Notes: generated by a model from the letters alone, not told the origin. A stretch of 37,732 nt of DNA from CAZQRW01 sp964596115 (GCA_964596115.1 CAZQRW010000012.1:1-37732), one strand, 5' to 3'. Positions 1-9,777 are shown, numbered from the stretch's first letter. Numbers and translations are program-made.

Positions 1-71
1 TCAAGCACCGAGACAATGAGAGACATATCCTCAACCAACTCTATATGCTTTCATTTTTTTATAAAAAATCC

Positions 72-103
72 TTGACAATTATTGTAAACTAGTGTAGTAC
101 ATA
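72..103 (+). promoter_or_regulatory. Probable promoter of the lipoprotein/OmpA operon
   Basis: A perfect -35 box TTGACA lies at 72-77. The -10 is poor: TAGTAC at 95-100 (17-base spacer) or TACATA at 98-103. A strong Shine-Dalgarno AAGGAGG at 114-120 then precedes the ATG at 128, so this is a promoter with a conventional short leader. Bases 1-71 hold nothing else I can support. Confidence 0.5.
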
Positions 104-127
104 AAATTACAAAAAGGAGGTATTATT

Positions 128-1201
128 ATGAAGTCGAAAAACTTACTAATCTTAATCTACATTTTGCTTTTTTCATTTTTTGTTGGTTGTAATATCGAAT
201 ATCCTAAAAGTCTTCCCGTTATAGGTGGAAATCTAAACTTTCCTATAGGGGATTCGTCTATGACAGTTCAAAAGGCTATTGATTCAATCAATGGCAACCT
301 GGGTCATTGGCATTTTTATATTGAAAATGATTCGATATTTATAAGATCCGATACAGCGTATTATAGCAGTTCAAAAGGTGCAAAGGATTCTCTGGTGTTC
401 TATCTTGGGATAGAACAAAGTTTACCTGATAAAATTGATACATTAAAAACTGTCTTTCACACAGCACTTAAAACTATAGATGGTATTGCCCACCTCAAGG
501 GATTTTGTCCTGGCCCCGATACGTTCACAGGAAAAGTCAACTACTCTTTAACTGCCTTAACCGAGGATACAACACTATTCGATTCTTTATTGATTTCCTT
601 ACCCCCTGGTAATTTTGATACGACTCTTACGAAAAGCTTCCATAACTTTAATTTCGGTGGATATAAAATGGTCATTGAAGGATACAGTATAAATGGTTTT
701 GCAACATTTGATTCTGCCTGGGGTTATATAAAATCTGTATTTGATGCATACCTGAACGGCGATACTGTCTACACGTTTGAAGTTCCTTTTACTATTTCAG
801 ACGATATCAGAAAGGCATTTAACCCTGATTCCCTTGATACCACAAATTTCAAGATAAATTATATAAATATAGCTTCTGTTTTGTGGAATCATTTACCAAT
901 TGGGCTTGAATATAAAGTTTATCTTATGAATTCAACCAAGGCAGATACATTCTTTCTTGCGGATTCATTATTCCCACCCCAAACAGATACAAATGGATAT
1001 GCGATTTCGGATACAATTTCAGACCTTGATTTAACTGTTGACTCCACTGCTGCTAAAGTTTTTGATGATACCTCAGGAATATATTTGATAGAAGCAAACA
1101 CCCCTGCAATCGGAAAGATATTTGTAAGACCCTCTGATTATATAGGATTCAAAGGCTATGTTACAATTAACTACTGGTTAAACATAAACGGTAATAAATA
1201 G
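128..1201 (+). CDS. Putative outer-membrane or periplasmic lipoprotein, unknown function
   Basis: A 357-residue predicted lipoprotein. The N-terminus has a basic n-region (MKSKN), a hydrophobic core and a lipobox ending FVGC, with Cys21 as the expected lipidated residue; the Lgt enzyme needed for this is encoded at 14181. The mature part is rich in Asp, Thr, Ser and aromatic residues with alternating hydrophobic strands, which suggests a beta-sandwich protein, but I recognise no named family. It has an excellent Shine-Dalgarno (AAGGAGG, seven bases before ATG). The next gene starts ten bases after the stop, so both are likely co-transcribed. It may be a surface partner of the barrel/OmpA protein that follows; this rests on adjacency only. 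Confidence 0.75.
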   Translation: MKSKNLLILIYILLFSFFVGCNIEYPKSLPVIGGNLNFPIGDSSMTVQKAIDSINGNLGHWHFYIENDSIFIRSDTAYYSSSKGAKDSLVFYLGIEQSLPDKIDTLKTVFHTALKTIDGIAHLKGFCPGPDTFTGKVNYSLTALTEDTTLFDSLLISLPPGNFDTTLTKSFHNFNFGGYKMVIEGYSINGFATFDSAWGYIKSVFDAYLNGDTVYTFEVPFTISDDIRKAFNPDSLDTTNFKINYINIASVLWNHLPIGLEYKVYLMNSTKADTFFLADSLFPPQTDTNGYAISDTISDLDLTVDSTAAKVFDDTSGIYLIEANTPAIGKIFVRPSDYIGFKGYVTINYWLNINGNK

Positions 1202-1211
1202 CGAGGCAATA

Positions 1212-3635
1212 ATGAAAAAGTTCATATTTATTTTAGCAGTATTAGTACTGACATTCTCTTTTCCCCTGAATGCATCATATCAAAACCTCTTTGAACAATA
1301 TGGCTCTCAAGCGTCTAATGGTGCCGGGGCATTATTTTATAATCCTGCAATGCTTGGTTATAAATACGCCCCAAACCTTGATATAAACGTAATAAAATTG
1401 GGCTTAGAAGCCACAAACAATGCTTTATCTATTAACTTATGGAACAGTTATATTGTAAAAGATACACTCCAAGAATCCGATAAGGCAACACTTTTATCCA
1501 ATATCCCTTCATCAGGATTCTTAGTTCATCCAAGGGCAAACGCAAATCTACTCGGTCTGAAAATAGGTAGATTTGCATTTGCCCCAAGGGTAGTTAGTGG
1601 AGTAAATTTAAATATTTCTAAAGACCTTATTGATTTAGGTCTTAATGGAAATCAGCTTGGGAAAATCTATAATTTTTCTACAAATGACCTTGATGCTATT
1701 CTATATGGAGAAGTATCAGCTGGATATGGACAAGCCATTAAACTGAATAACAAACACAATCTATATATCGGTGCTTCGTTTAGTTATCTCTACGGGGTTG
1801 CATATTTTGATGTGACGAAAGACAGGTCTTATTTCAATTCGGATAGTAATTTTTTACAGTCAACCGATACTGTCTCTTTTAGACTTTGCCTGGATCCAAA
1901 AGGGAATTCTGGATTTGGATCGAATATCGGTATTGCGTACGATTTTTCAAATTCATTTACAGCAGGGATATCCTTAAAAAATGCCTATTCCTTTATTAAG
2001 TGGAATGCAGATTCACTCGATTTCTCCGATAATGGTGGCCTGATTATAGGTGAAGGAATTGTTAATCTTGATAGTATAAATCTTTATAAATTGCTTGATA
2101 TGTTCCTTTCAGGGGATTCAATAAATGGAGATTCTATTTTTAATAAATTCATTGATACGACATTCTCGACAAGTTATAATCCCTTCACAACCCACCTCCC
2201 ACCCATACTCAATATTGGTGCTGTCTGGCGTGGAATCTACGACCCCTGGAAACTCAGCGTTAACTATGAGCAAGGTTTCTCAAACACGGCACTTTCGACT
2301 GTTATCCCAAAACTTACGGTTGAAGGCGAATATGCCCTTGGCAGCTTCTTACCTGTCAGGGCAGGAATAGGGATAGGGGGAAAGGAACTCTTAGAATACA
2401 GTCTCGGGTTGGGTTTTGAATTCCCATACGCATATCTTGATATTGGGGTCTCGAACCACAGAGGGTTATTTTACGGAACAAAAGGGATTAGTGCAGAATT
2501 AAATTTTGGATTCCGTTCACCTACATGGTCTAAAGTCAGTGGAATCGTAAAGGATTCAATAACAGGAAAACCCCTCGTTGCCCGTTTTACTGTAACATAT
2601 GGGAATGGTAAAACATTCACCAAAACGACCGACAACAATGGGAAATTTGCATTTCGGACTTATGCACCTGATATAAAAATACAGATCAAGAAAAAAGATT
2701 TTGAAACAAAAACAGTTTCATTTAAAGCCGAACCAAAAGAAGTAGTATACAAAACAATACTGATGCAACCATCTACTGGACTTCTTATCTGCCACGTGAT
2801 TGATACATTATCCAGTAAACCCATTGCAGATGCACCTATTAATATTATTCCTTCTAAATTGTATAAGATAAAATCCGATAGCACAGGTACTGCGAAAATT
2901 AATCTATTGGAAGGAAAATACAAAATAAAAATCCATCTAAAAGACTATCTCCCATTTGAGCAAAATGTATATATAGTAAAAGGAAAATCAATTACAAAAA
3001 CTTGCGCATTAAAAATAAACAAAGGTTATCTTGTTGGAAAAGCACAAAATGCAAAGACAAAAGAGGGTGTAATTTGCGAGATTACATTGCTTGATTCAAC
3101 AATGAATAAATTTGAGGTTATAAAAACGGATAGTAATGGTATTTATAAAGTTCTTTTGCCTTCCGGAAAATACGTTATGAATGTAAAACCGCTTGTTAAA
3201 AATTACATAAGGCAGAAAATTGTGGTGGAGGTTAAACCCGCAGAAACCATACAAAAGGATATCTTACTGCTTAAAAAGAGAATGAAATTTACATTCAGAA
3301 ATATCAATTTTGATTTCAATAGAGCTAATATAAAACCTGAGTCTTATCCTGTACTTGATTCTCTTGGAATGATTATGGTACAAAACCCCTCGATAATTGT
3401 TAAAATTAGTGGTCATACAGATACGCGTGGTTCATCTGCTTACAATTTGAAACTTTCAAGATTAAGGGCATATGCAGTAAAAATGTACATCGTAAGACAC
3501 TTTAATATTCCTTCTTCCCGTATTAAAGCGGTTGGATATGGTGAATCAAGACCCCTTGTGTCTCCCGAAAGGACTAAAGCAGATTATGCTAAGAATAGAC
3601 GCGTAGAATTTGAAGTCCTAAGAGAAAAGAAATAA
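1212..3635 (+). CDS. Outer-membrane barrel protein with carboxypeptidase-regulatory-like repeats and C-terminal OmpA domain
   Basis: An 807-residue predicted outer-membrane protein. A classical signal peptide (MKKFIFILAV... to about Ala21) leads into a ~420-residue region resembling FadL/PorV-like or DUF5723 barrels, with an early NPAMLG motif. Three carboxypeptidase-regulatory-like beta-sandwich modules follow at roughly 441-515, 525-600 and 606-680, each with a Gly-x-(V/A) start and a D-x-x-G-x-(Y/F) turn. The C-terminal OmpA peptidoglycan-binding domain covers about 692-805, with GHTD at 734-737 and NRRVEF from 795. The protein probably links the outer membrane to the cell wall. The start has a modest GAGG six bases upstream. 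It is second in an operon with the lipoprotein and ends at a strong terminator. The protein at 15160 has the same plan. Barrel assignment is inference. Confidence 0.85.
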   Translation: MKKFIFILAVLVLTFSFPLNASYQNLFEQYGSQASNGAGALFYNPAMLGYKYAPNLDINVIKLGLEATNNALSINLWNSYIVKDTLQESDKATLLSNIPSSGFLVHPRANANLLGLKIGRFAFAPRVVSGVNLNISKDLIDLGLNGNQLGKIYNFSTNDLDAILYGEVSAGYGQAIKLNNKHNLYIGASFSYLYGVAYFDVTKDRSYFNSDSNFLQSTDTVSFRLCLDPKGNSGFGSNIGIAYDFSNSFTAGISLKNAYSFIKWNADSLDFSDNGGLIIGEGIVNLDSINLYKLLDMFLSGDSINGDSIFNKFIDTTFSTSYNPFTTHLPPILNIGAVWRGIYDPWKLSVNYEQGFSNTALSTVIPKLTVEGEYALGSFLPVRAGIGIGGKELLEYSLGLGFEFPYAYLDIGVSNHRGLFYGTKGISAELNFGFRSPTWSKVSGIVKDSITGKPLVARFTVTYGNGKTFTKTTDNNGKFAFRTYAPDIKIQIKKKDFETKTVSFKAEPKEVVYKTILMQPSTGLLICHVIDTLSSKPIADAPINIIPSKLYKIKSDSTGTAKINLLEGKYKIKIHLKDYLPFEQNVYIVKGKSITKTCALKINKGYLVGKAQNAKTKEGVICEITLLDSTMNKFEVIKTDSNGIYKVLLPSGKYVMNVKPLVKNYIRQKIVVEVKPAETIQKDILLLKKRMKFTFRNINFDFNRANIKPESYPVLDSLGMIMVQNPSIIVKISGHTDTRGSSAYNLKLSRLRAYAVKMYIVRHFNIPSSRIKAVGYGESRPLVSPERTKADYAKNRRVEFEVLREKK

Positions 3636-3650
3636 TATCTTATTGATTGT

Positions 3651-3687
3651 AAAAAAAGGGGGGTATCAGAGATACCCCCCCTTTTTA
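3651..3687 (+). terminator. Strong rho-independent terminator
   Basis: Stem GGGGGGTATC (3658-3667), loop AGA, stem GATACCCCCC (3671-3680), then C and TTTTT (3682-3686), with an A-tract before the stem. The ten-base-pair stem closes the lipoprotein/OmpA operon. Because A- and T-tracts flank it, it may also work leftward, but no leftward gene ends here. Confidence 0.93.
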
Positions 3688-3912
3688 TTAATAGAAATTA
3701 ATTATAATACTAAAGATAATCTGGCACATAGTGGTATAGGTTGGGTATAACATAAAAGGATTTTATAAAATTTGCAACTCTTGATTTTCCATTTCTAAAC
3801 GCTTTAATATTTTATTCATAGTTAGAGGAGACAATACATATATATCTCCCTTATGTTATAATCTTATAATATATCCTTTTGATGCCATTTCTTTCTGTAT
3901 ATTATTTTTTCC
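3688..3912. other. Gene-free spacer between terminator and DUF401 gene
   Basis: This AT-rich stretch lies in the 326-base gap between the OmpA stop and the DUF401 start. I see no convincing gene. A weak promoter-like pair (TTGATT at 3781-3786, TAATAT at 3805-3810) and two TTATAAT-like direct repeats near 3855-3870 are present but are not convincing in such AT-rich DNA. Confidence 0.5.
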
Positions 3913-3941
3913 TTGACAGAGAAATATTTTACAAATATATA
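3913..3941 (+). promoter_or_regulatory. Promoter of the DUF401 permease gene
   Basis: TTGACA at 3913-3918, a 17-base spacer, then TATATA at 3936-3941. Transcription should start near 3949, leaving a ~13-base leader that contains the Shine-Dalgarno GGAG at 3953-3956. Confidence 0.7.
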
Positions 3942-3961
3942 TAGACCAACGAGGAGAAGAA

Positions 3962-5182
3962 TTGATTGAACTATTCAAGTTAGTAGGCATCATTGTTATT
4001 ATCTTAATTTTACTGATCAGAAAATGGGAACTCTGGCTTGTCCTATTGATTGCGAGTGCCGCCACTGGCATTTTATTCCTTATGAAGCCGTTCCCTTTCC
4101 TTATGGTATTTTGGGGAACAATATACGACAAATTAACTATAAAACTCTTAATTATCGTTTTCTCTGTTCTTCTTCTTGGTTCTTTGATGAAAGAAGGGGG
4201 GATACTCGGAATTCTTGACAGGGGAATATCTTCTATCGTAAAAAATAAATTTTTTCAATTATCTATACCTCCTGCATTAATTGGTCTTTTACCAATGCCT
4301 GGCGGGGCTCTTGTTTCAGCACCTGTTGTTGAAAGTTCATCAAGGGATATTGACTTAACGCCTGAACAGCTAACATATATAAATTTTTGGTATAGACATA
4401 TCTGGGAATACTTCTGGCCAATCTATCCAGGTTTGATCGTTGCATCCTTTATTATAAAAATCCCCGTTAGAACTCTATCACTGCATCAATGGATATTTTC
4501 ACCCCTGGCTATGTTTTCAGGTCTACTTCCAATCCTTTCTCTCGGTATTCATAAGAAATCCAATAGGAAATCTAAGGAAAATAAAATCAAAGGTCTATCT
4601 CTCATTTTTCTCGGTTTTCTTCCCATTATAATCATTATCCTTCTCTATATGGTATTAAAGGTTGATATAACAATTTCAATCTTTTCGACTACAATTGCTA
4701 CTCTGATCTTTCTTTCTCTTTTAAAAAAAGTTAAACTGAAGAAAATATTCAAAGGATTAAATTATAAAAGCCTTCTTGTGATCTTTACTGTTTTACTTTT
4801 TAAAAATGTCTTAAATAAATCAGGTGGACTTGAGGCAGTAGGTAGATTGGGAATCACTTCCATCGGAATAATAATAATTCTATATGTTTTTCCATTTATA
4901 ACTGGCTTTTTGACTGGCGTAAATCAGGCATACGTTGCTGTATCATTTCCGTTGCTACTTCCATTTATACATAGCGGTCCCCAATATTACATCCTTAATA
5001 TCATCGAAATTGCCTATATTTCGGGTTTTGCAGGTGTGTTACTCTCACCAGTTCACCTATGTCTTGTTCTATCAAAAGAGTATTATGGAGCTGAATTTCC
5101 TGGTGTTTATAGGTATCTTCTTCCACCGGTTCTTATCATTATATTTGGAACAATAATTCTTGGTATATCTACCTTTCTGTAA
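3962..5182 (+). CDS. DUF401 family integral membrane protein (putative anion/gluconate-type permease)
   Basis: A 406-residue, very hydrophobic protein with roughly ten or more predicted membrane segments. The glycine/proline-rich signature PMPGGALVSAPVV (about residues 111-123) and the later FWYRHIWEYFWPIYPG segment are characteristic of the DUF401 family, whose substrate is undefined and which resembles gluconate/anion permeases of the ion-transporter superfamily. The start codon is TTG, five bases after GGAG; no ATG fits better. It has its own promoter and stands alone. Its last 14 bases overlap the 3' end of the convergent TPR-like gene, so no terminator separates the two. Family call is fairly firm; the transported substrate is unknown. 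Confidence 0.82.
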   Translation: MIELFKLVGIIVIILILLIRKWELWLVLLIASAATGILFLMKPFPFLMVFWGTIYDKLTIKLLIIVFSVLLLGSLMKEGGILGILDRGISSIVKNKFFQLSIPPALIGLLPMPGGALVSAPVVESSSRDIDLTPEQLTYINFWYRHIWEYFWPIYPGLIVASFIIKIPVRTLSLHQWIFSPLAMFSGLLPILSLGIHKKSNRKSKENKIKGLSLIFLGFLPIIIIILLYMVLKVDITISIFSTTIATLIFLSLLKKVKLKKIFKGLNYKSLLVIFTVLLFKNVLNKSGGLEAVGRLGITSIGIIIILYVFPFITGFLTGVNQAYVAVSFPLLLPFIHSGPQYYILNIIEIAYISGFAGVLLSPVHLCLVLSKEYYGAEFPGVYRYLLPPVLIIIFGTIILGISTFL

Positions 5183-6197
5183 TATTCCTTCCCAATATTG
5201 CAGGAGGGGAAAGAGGATACTGCAATATAAGTGAATCAATGTATTCTTTCTTTTTTCCACTTATATATATATCGTAATAAAGATAAGGAAGTATAAGTGA
5301 ATCCTTCTTTATTTTTTTTGTGCTGATTTCTTTCCCCATCTCGTAAAGGAAAAACATTGAGAGGGCCGAGTCGGGGTTCGGAACATTTTTTTCGCCATAA
5401 TAAAATTTTATCAAGGGTATCATCTCATTAATATTATAATTGGATCTTAAAATAATATAAACGGAGGTGGCCTCAACTTTGCCCATCTCCAACGCCTTTT
5501 TTAATTCCAACACTGCCTCTTCAGGTCTATTCTCCAGAATGAAGATATACCCCCTCTCCAATGGATTACGTAATAATTCAAGGGCTTGCTTATAATTTCC
5601 CTTTGTAAGATACTCTTTTATTTTTTCCTCGTTTTCTTTTTTCTTTATGTAATACTGAATTCTTCTACTCGTTTCATGGGGTAGGTATTGTAAAAATTCC
5701 TCTATATGTCTTTCAACTGAATCAACAGGAAATGCAATATAAACAATATCCGAAGATATTTGTTTCAGTATATTAAGGTATATTGTATTTTTTTTCTCTC
5801 TATAATATTTCCTGGTGATGTGGAAAAAATCATATAATGGTGCAAACTCCAGTAAAATGTGACTCTTCTTAAATACGCTAAACCCATCTGCAATACCTTT
5901 AATTACTTTTATTCCGATTGGATATTTCTTCTTGACAATCCTCACTGCCTCTTCAAGTTTATCTACTGCACCAGTTGTTTCCCCTTTCATAATCATAATT
6001 CTCACCACATTATTTACTCCCTCAGGTTTTATTTTCTCATACATCTCACTTATTTTTTTGTAAATTTTTTCAGATCTATCCTTTTGATAAAGAATCGAAT
6101 AAACCCTCAGGGCATTGGCATACTCACCCTTTTCTTCAAAAGATTTTGCAAAGTCAATGGGATTCTTAACACTAACAAGAAATAGTAGTACTATCAT
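5169..6197 (-). CDS. Putative exported TPR-like protein
   Basis: A 342-residue protein with a very short hydrophobic N-terminus (MIVLLFLVSV) followed at once by a helical repeat pattern: SFEEKGEYANALRVYSILY, then later ...GNYKQALELLRNP and ...RPEEAVLELKKALEMG, which match tetratricopeptide-repeat helix pairs. It is probably a scaffold in the cell envelope. Its ATG overlaps the stop of the upstream DUF4175-like gene (ATGA), so translation is coupled. It is the last gene of the leftward operon beginning at 9777, and its end overlaps the convergent DUF401 gene by 14 bases. I do not recognise a specific function. A signal peptide of about ten residues with no basic n-region is unusual; it could also be an N-terminal anchor. 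Confidence 0.7.
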   Translation of the reverse strand: MIVLLFLVSVKNPIDFAKSFEEKGEYANALRVYSILYQKDRSEKIYKKISEMYEKIKPEGVNNVVRIMIMKGETTGAVDKLEEAVRIVKKKYPIGIKVIKGIADGFSVFKKSHILLEFAPLYDFFHITRKYYREKKNTIYLNILKQISSDIVYIAFPVDSVERHIEEFLQYLPHETSRRIQYYIKKKENEEKIKEYLTKGNYKQALELLRNPLERGYIFILENRPEEAVLELKKALEMGKVEATSVYIILRSNYNINEMIPLIKFYYGEKNVPNPDSALSMFFLYEMGKEISTKKIKKDSLILPYLYYDIYISGKKKEYIDSLILQYPLSPPAILGRNITER

Positions 6198-9190
6198 TCT
6201 ACAAGTTTCCTGAAGTATTCTTCAATCTCTCTTTTAAACTCCTCTGGATACCTCTCCGTTTTTATCCTTTTATTCAACAATTCTCTGAGATATATGTTCT
6301 TCTCTCCCAAGTTTTGGGGTACTTTAACCTCCACGGGAGGATAGTATTTTCCTGGTTCAGATTTTCTTTTCTTTGAAATTTCCCTTCTCCTAATAGATCT
6401 TTCTGCCTCCAAAAACTGTCTTATTACTCTCTCTTGTTTTTTTAAAACGGATTGATTAATGTATCCCTTTTCAAATTCTTCTGCAAGCCTTCTCATCTCC
6501 TCTGCAAGTGGTCTGAAGGCATCTCCCAATTTTCCGGTTTCTTTGGCAAGCTTTCTTTCCTCTCCGGCAAGTTTTTGCAATCCCTTTCCCCTTTGTTCAG
6601 AAGGAAGGGGTATGAGCGATTGAAGCTGTTTGCCGATAGAAACTTGCTGATTCATTATTTTCTGAAGTGCTGAAAGCATTGAGGATGCACCTGCAGGGTT
6701 TGTTTCAAATAGTGCAATCAACGAATTCAACATTTTCTGAATTGATTTTTTAAACGTTACCTGTGGGAAGATACTATGTTCCATCTGCCCCATACCTGAT
6801 TGAATTGCATCCTCTGCCTCCTGCAACAGGATAAAAACCGCCGGTGAGAAAGCCATTGTTTCTATGAAAAGCTTCTTTGATTCTTCTAAATTTCTTTTAT
6901 TTGCCTCTTTTATTCCCTCAATAAAAACAAGATCCTTGTCCTTTATTTTTCTCACAGTTATTTTCTCTTTATGCTCAATATGGTCCATCAAAGTTTCATT
7001 TCTACCCAGTCTCACTGTATCTCCACCAAATGTATTCATGAATCTATTCATCTCTAATGCAGTAAATCTTATTCCTAATGCAAGGGAAAGAATCTTTTTC
7101 TTGGCTATTTTCCCACCTGTCATTTTATTTTTTATCATTCTCAATTGATCAAGAAAATCGGATAATTTTTGCTCTATAGAAATCTCCTGATTTTCTGGGT
7201 TTCTTCCCTGTTTATAAAAAGTACCAAGTTTGCTCATCTCATCAGGTATATCACTAATCGTAGAGACGGCAGCCCTAATTTCCTTTATTTCGCTCTCCTT
7301 CATCCCATCCATTGTTTTCCGAAGGGAATCTGAGAGTTGTTTTTCTTCGGTACTTAGTGAATCAGAAGGTTTTCTTTCTGAGATACCCATCTGTTTATGT
7401 AGTATTTCCTCGCTCTTTTTTATATATTTATTTAACTCCATTATATCCCTTACTTTTTCGAGAAGTTCTCTTCCCATTTTCAACATTGAAATGAGCTTAC
7501 TTTGATCTATTCTCAACATATCAAGATCTGATCTGCTATGACTACTCTGTGAAATGTTCTTCTTTAACTCTTCTACATCAATGCTGTTAAGAAGCTCTTT
7601 TATTCTTTTCATTTCTTTTGCTACTTCTGGAGATTGAAGAACCTCGGCTATTTTTTTCATCTTCTCTATCTTTTTTATCAAGGAGTTTTGTGCCTCGAGT
7701 GTCTTTCTTATCTCAAGGTAATCCTCTTCACTAAATTTCTCCTTCTGCAAAAAATTCTCTATTTGCTCCTTCAATTGCTCCTCTTTCTCAATGATTTCTC
7801 CTGTATTCCTGTGTAATGTATCTGTTGCCTCTTCAAGTCCAGAAAAAATTTCTTCCATAGAGGGCATAAATATTTCTATTGGCGTTGAAAAAGTGACCTG
7901 CTTGGCAATATCCATGCAGGCTGCATAGACCTTCAATGTCTCTCCAGGCAAAAGATTCTTTACAACAAGGGGAAAAGAATCCATATAAGTCTCTTCTCCC
8001 TCAAGGTCCCTTTCCCCTATCCTTTTGTTCCCAATCTTTAACCAGACTCTCTTTAATCCATAATCATCTTCTGCCTTAATTGTTATTGGTACCACCTGTA
8101 ATTTCTTTAGTTTGTATACTCCTATGGGATAGAGGAATCTTATCTTTGGGGGGTTATCTGGAATTGCATCTATATAAAAAGAGATCTCGTTTGAGGAAAT
8201 ACCTGACTCGTCGTAAAGCCTAAATTTCACCACTGTATCCTTTTTGACTGGAAACAATAGATTAAATCTATTATCACTAATTTTCACCTTTACATTTCCA
8301 ACACTCTTAGTCAATTTTCTACTGGCAATACCAGAAACATTTACAAAAGCACCACTTATTACCCTTATGCTTCTCTTACCTGTTGAATCCACAATGTCAG
8401 GGATGTTAAGATAAACCGGAAAATGAATCCTTACTAATATTCGTTCTATCTGGAGAGGTTCTTTTACAGCAATATATATGGGAATGTACCACTTTCTAAA
8501 TCCCACAAAATATCTCCTGGAGGAATCTGGTTTAAAAATAATACCGAATCTATCTTTACCAATCCTTCTCATCTGTTGTTTATTATGTCCATATCTAATA
8601 TAAATTCTTGGCAAATTAGCCCTCACCAGAATAAATGTATCTTTGCCCATTTCGACAGCAGATTTTCTGAACAGTATATGAATTTGAGGATTTTTTATCT
8701 TAAGAGAAAATGGAGCAAAAAGAAAAATTAAAAGAGAAGAAAAGAAAAATATCAGACTCAATCCGTAGATGCCTTTATATGAAAACTCCTTTGGGTTTTT
8801 ATGTTTCAAAATTTCGGCGCACTCCTTCTCTGACTTTTCGTACATAATGCGGGAGTCATTATCTGTAACAAAGGGGTTAAAGAAAAGAAACAACCTTGCC
8901 TGAAGCTCAGGGACCTTATCCTCTATTCTCTTTATTATTTTGTCCCTTGAAGGAACAGCAAACAGAAAAAAAGGTATCGCTAAAACAGATAGCGCAATAA
9001 GTATATATAATTCAACCCTTGTCAATAAAATTTCTGCATTGAGAAAACCTATTAAGGTCAGATAAAAAAGGACAAAACAAAGAAAATAAAACAGTCTTCT
9101 CAAAAAGAAGAAAAAGAGTTCCCTTTTATAAACAGTACGAATAAATCTTCTAATTAGTGAGGAGGAATTTTGAAAGTACAAGATCCACAC
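6194..9190 (-). CDS. DUF4175-like membrane protein with long coiled coil
   Basis: A 998-residue protein with three predicted membrane segments near the N-terminus (about 24-50, 56-80 and 145-170). An extracytoplasmic beta-rich region contains DNPP...VPITIKAEDDYGL, the pattern I associate with the DUF4175 family. Long Glu/Lys/Leu-rich coiled coils follow (about 460-700), then a helical C-terminal part with a repeated LAEEMRRLAEEF-type pattern. The function of this family is not established. The start is uncertain: the longest frame begins with GTG at 9190 inside the preceding gene (37-base overlap), near AGGGGG; TTG at 9181 is an alternative with better spacing. It sits between a LolA-like and a TPR-like protein in one tight operon, suggesting an envelope complex (inference). 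Confidence 0.72.
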   Translation of the reverse strand: MWILYFQNSSSLIRRFIRTVYKRELFFFFLRRLFYFLCFVLFYLTLIGFLNAEILLTRVELYILIALSVLAIPFFLFAVPSRDKIIKRIEDKVPELQARLFLFFNPFVTDNDSRIMYEKSEKECAEILKHKNPKEFSYKGIYGLSLIFFFSSLLIFLFAPFSLKIKNPQIHILFRKSAVEMGKDTFILVRANLPRIYIRYGHNKQQMRRIGKDRFGIIFKPDSSRRYFVGFRKWYIPIYIAVKEPLQIERILVRIHFPVYLNIPDIVDSTGKRSIRVISGAFVNVSGIASRKLTKSVGNVKVKISDNRFNLLFPVKKDTVVKFRLYDESGISSNEISFYIDAIPDNPPKIRFLYPIGVYKLKKLQVVPITIKAEDDYGLKRVWLKIGNKRIGERDLEGEETYMDSFPLVVKNLLPGETLKVYAACMDIAKQVTFSTPIEIFMPSMEEIFSGLEEATDTLHRNTGEIIEKEEQLKEQIENFLQKEKFSEEDYLEIRKTLEAQNSLIKKIEKMKKIAEVLQSPEVAKEMKRIKELLNSIDVEELKKNISQSSHSRSDLDMLRIDQSKLISMLKMGRELLEKVRDIMELNKYIKKSEEILHKQMGISERKPSDSLSTEEKQLSDSLRKTMDGMKESEIKEIRAAVSTISDIPDEMSKLGTFYKQGRNPENQEISIEQKLSDFLDQLRMIKNKMTGGKIAKKKILSLALGIRFTALEMNRFMNTFGGDTVRLGRNETLMDHIEHKEKITVRKIKDKDLVFIEGIKEANKRNLEESKKLFIETMAFSPAVFILLQEAEDAIQSGMGQMEHSIFPQVTFKKSIQKMLNSLIALFETNPAGASSMLSALQKIMNQQVSIGKQLQSLIPLPSEQRGKGLQKLAGEERKLAKETGKLGDAFRPLAEEMRRLAEEFEKGYINQSVLKKQERVIRQFLEAERSIRRREISKKRKSEPGKYYPPVEVKVPQNLGEKNIYLRELLNKRIKTERYPEEFKREIEEYFRKLVE

Positions 9191-9777
9191 ATCCCCCTGT
9201 TAAGAAATATATTCTCAACTCTAAAATGTCTCTTGTGCCCATTAATTGTAATATCCCACTCAGTCGGAAAATTTCTAAATCCTTTTAAATCAACATAATT
9301 TGTATACATTATCAAGACATCCTTTTTAGGGGAATGTAACACAACTTTTAATATTTTGCCATCCTTTGTAAGATATAATTTACACTCAGCACCGTAATAA
9401 TTGAAGGAAATCTCTGCAGGATTTCCCTTCTTCGTCCAAACATATTGAGGCAAGAACATTAACCAGTCATGGGCAAAAAGATTTGCATCCTCAAGTGGAC
9501 TAATAATATCAACCCTGGCAGATTTTCCAGTTTTGATTATTCTGAACAATGTATCACTTTTAAAAACATAAATAGTCTTTTTGTACCTATTTCCTTCCAG
9601 TTTGTGGACACCGAGTCTGTAATTTCTTAATCCTCTCATCCATTGGTAAGAAATACGGAAAGAATCCGAATTCACACTATAGGCAATATCCCTTATCATT
9701 TTACTGAATTGATTTTGTCTGGTCTTTATGACCAAATCAGGGTTTACAACACTAAATCCTAACAATAGTAATAACAT
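9154..9777 (-). CDS. LolA-like exported protein (putative outer-membrane lipoprotein carrier fold)
   Basis: A 207-residue protein with a short hydrophobic N-terminus (MLLLLLGFSVVN) and a mature part of alternating beta strands, reminiscent of LolA/LolB or 'outer-membrane lipoprotein sorting' proteins: a repeated pattern of strand, basic turn, strand (YRLGVHKLEGNRYKKTIYVF), then WDITINGHKRHFRVENIFLN near the end. The similarity is of type only, so lipoprotein transport is a hypothesis. Two cysteines near the C-terminus (MCGSC) are odd for this fold and could bind metal or form a disulfide. It leads the leftward operon. The -10 box ends six bases before the ATG and there is no Shine-Dalgarno, so the mRNA should be leaderless. 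Its 3' end overlaps the DUF4175-like gene by up to 37 bases. Confidence 0.6.
   Translation of the reverse strand: MLLLLLGFSVVNPDLVIKTRQNQFSKMIRDIAYSVNSDSFRISYQWMRGLRNYRLGVHKLEGNRYKKTIYVFKSDTLFRIIKTGKSARVDIISPLEDANLFAHDWLMFLPQYVWTKKGNPAEISFNYYGAECKLYLTKDGKILKVVLHSPKKDVLIMYTNYVDLKGFRNFPTEWDITINGHKRHFRVENIFLNRGMCGSCTFKIPPH

Noticed and set aside
1..60. Possible start of a leftward gene running off the left end (minus strand TTG or ATG near 25-45)
   Set aside because: A short open frame and promoter-like bases exist, but fewer than 15 codons are visible, no Shine-Dalgarno is clear, and the plus strand is equally open.
3856..4131. 91-codon minus-strand frame ahead of the DUF401 gene
   Set aside because: It covers the DUF401 promoter and gene start, and has no Shine-Dalgarno or recognisable protein pattern.
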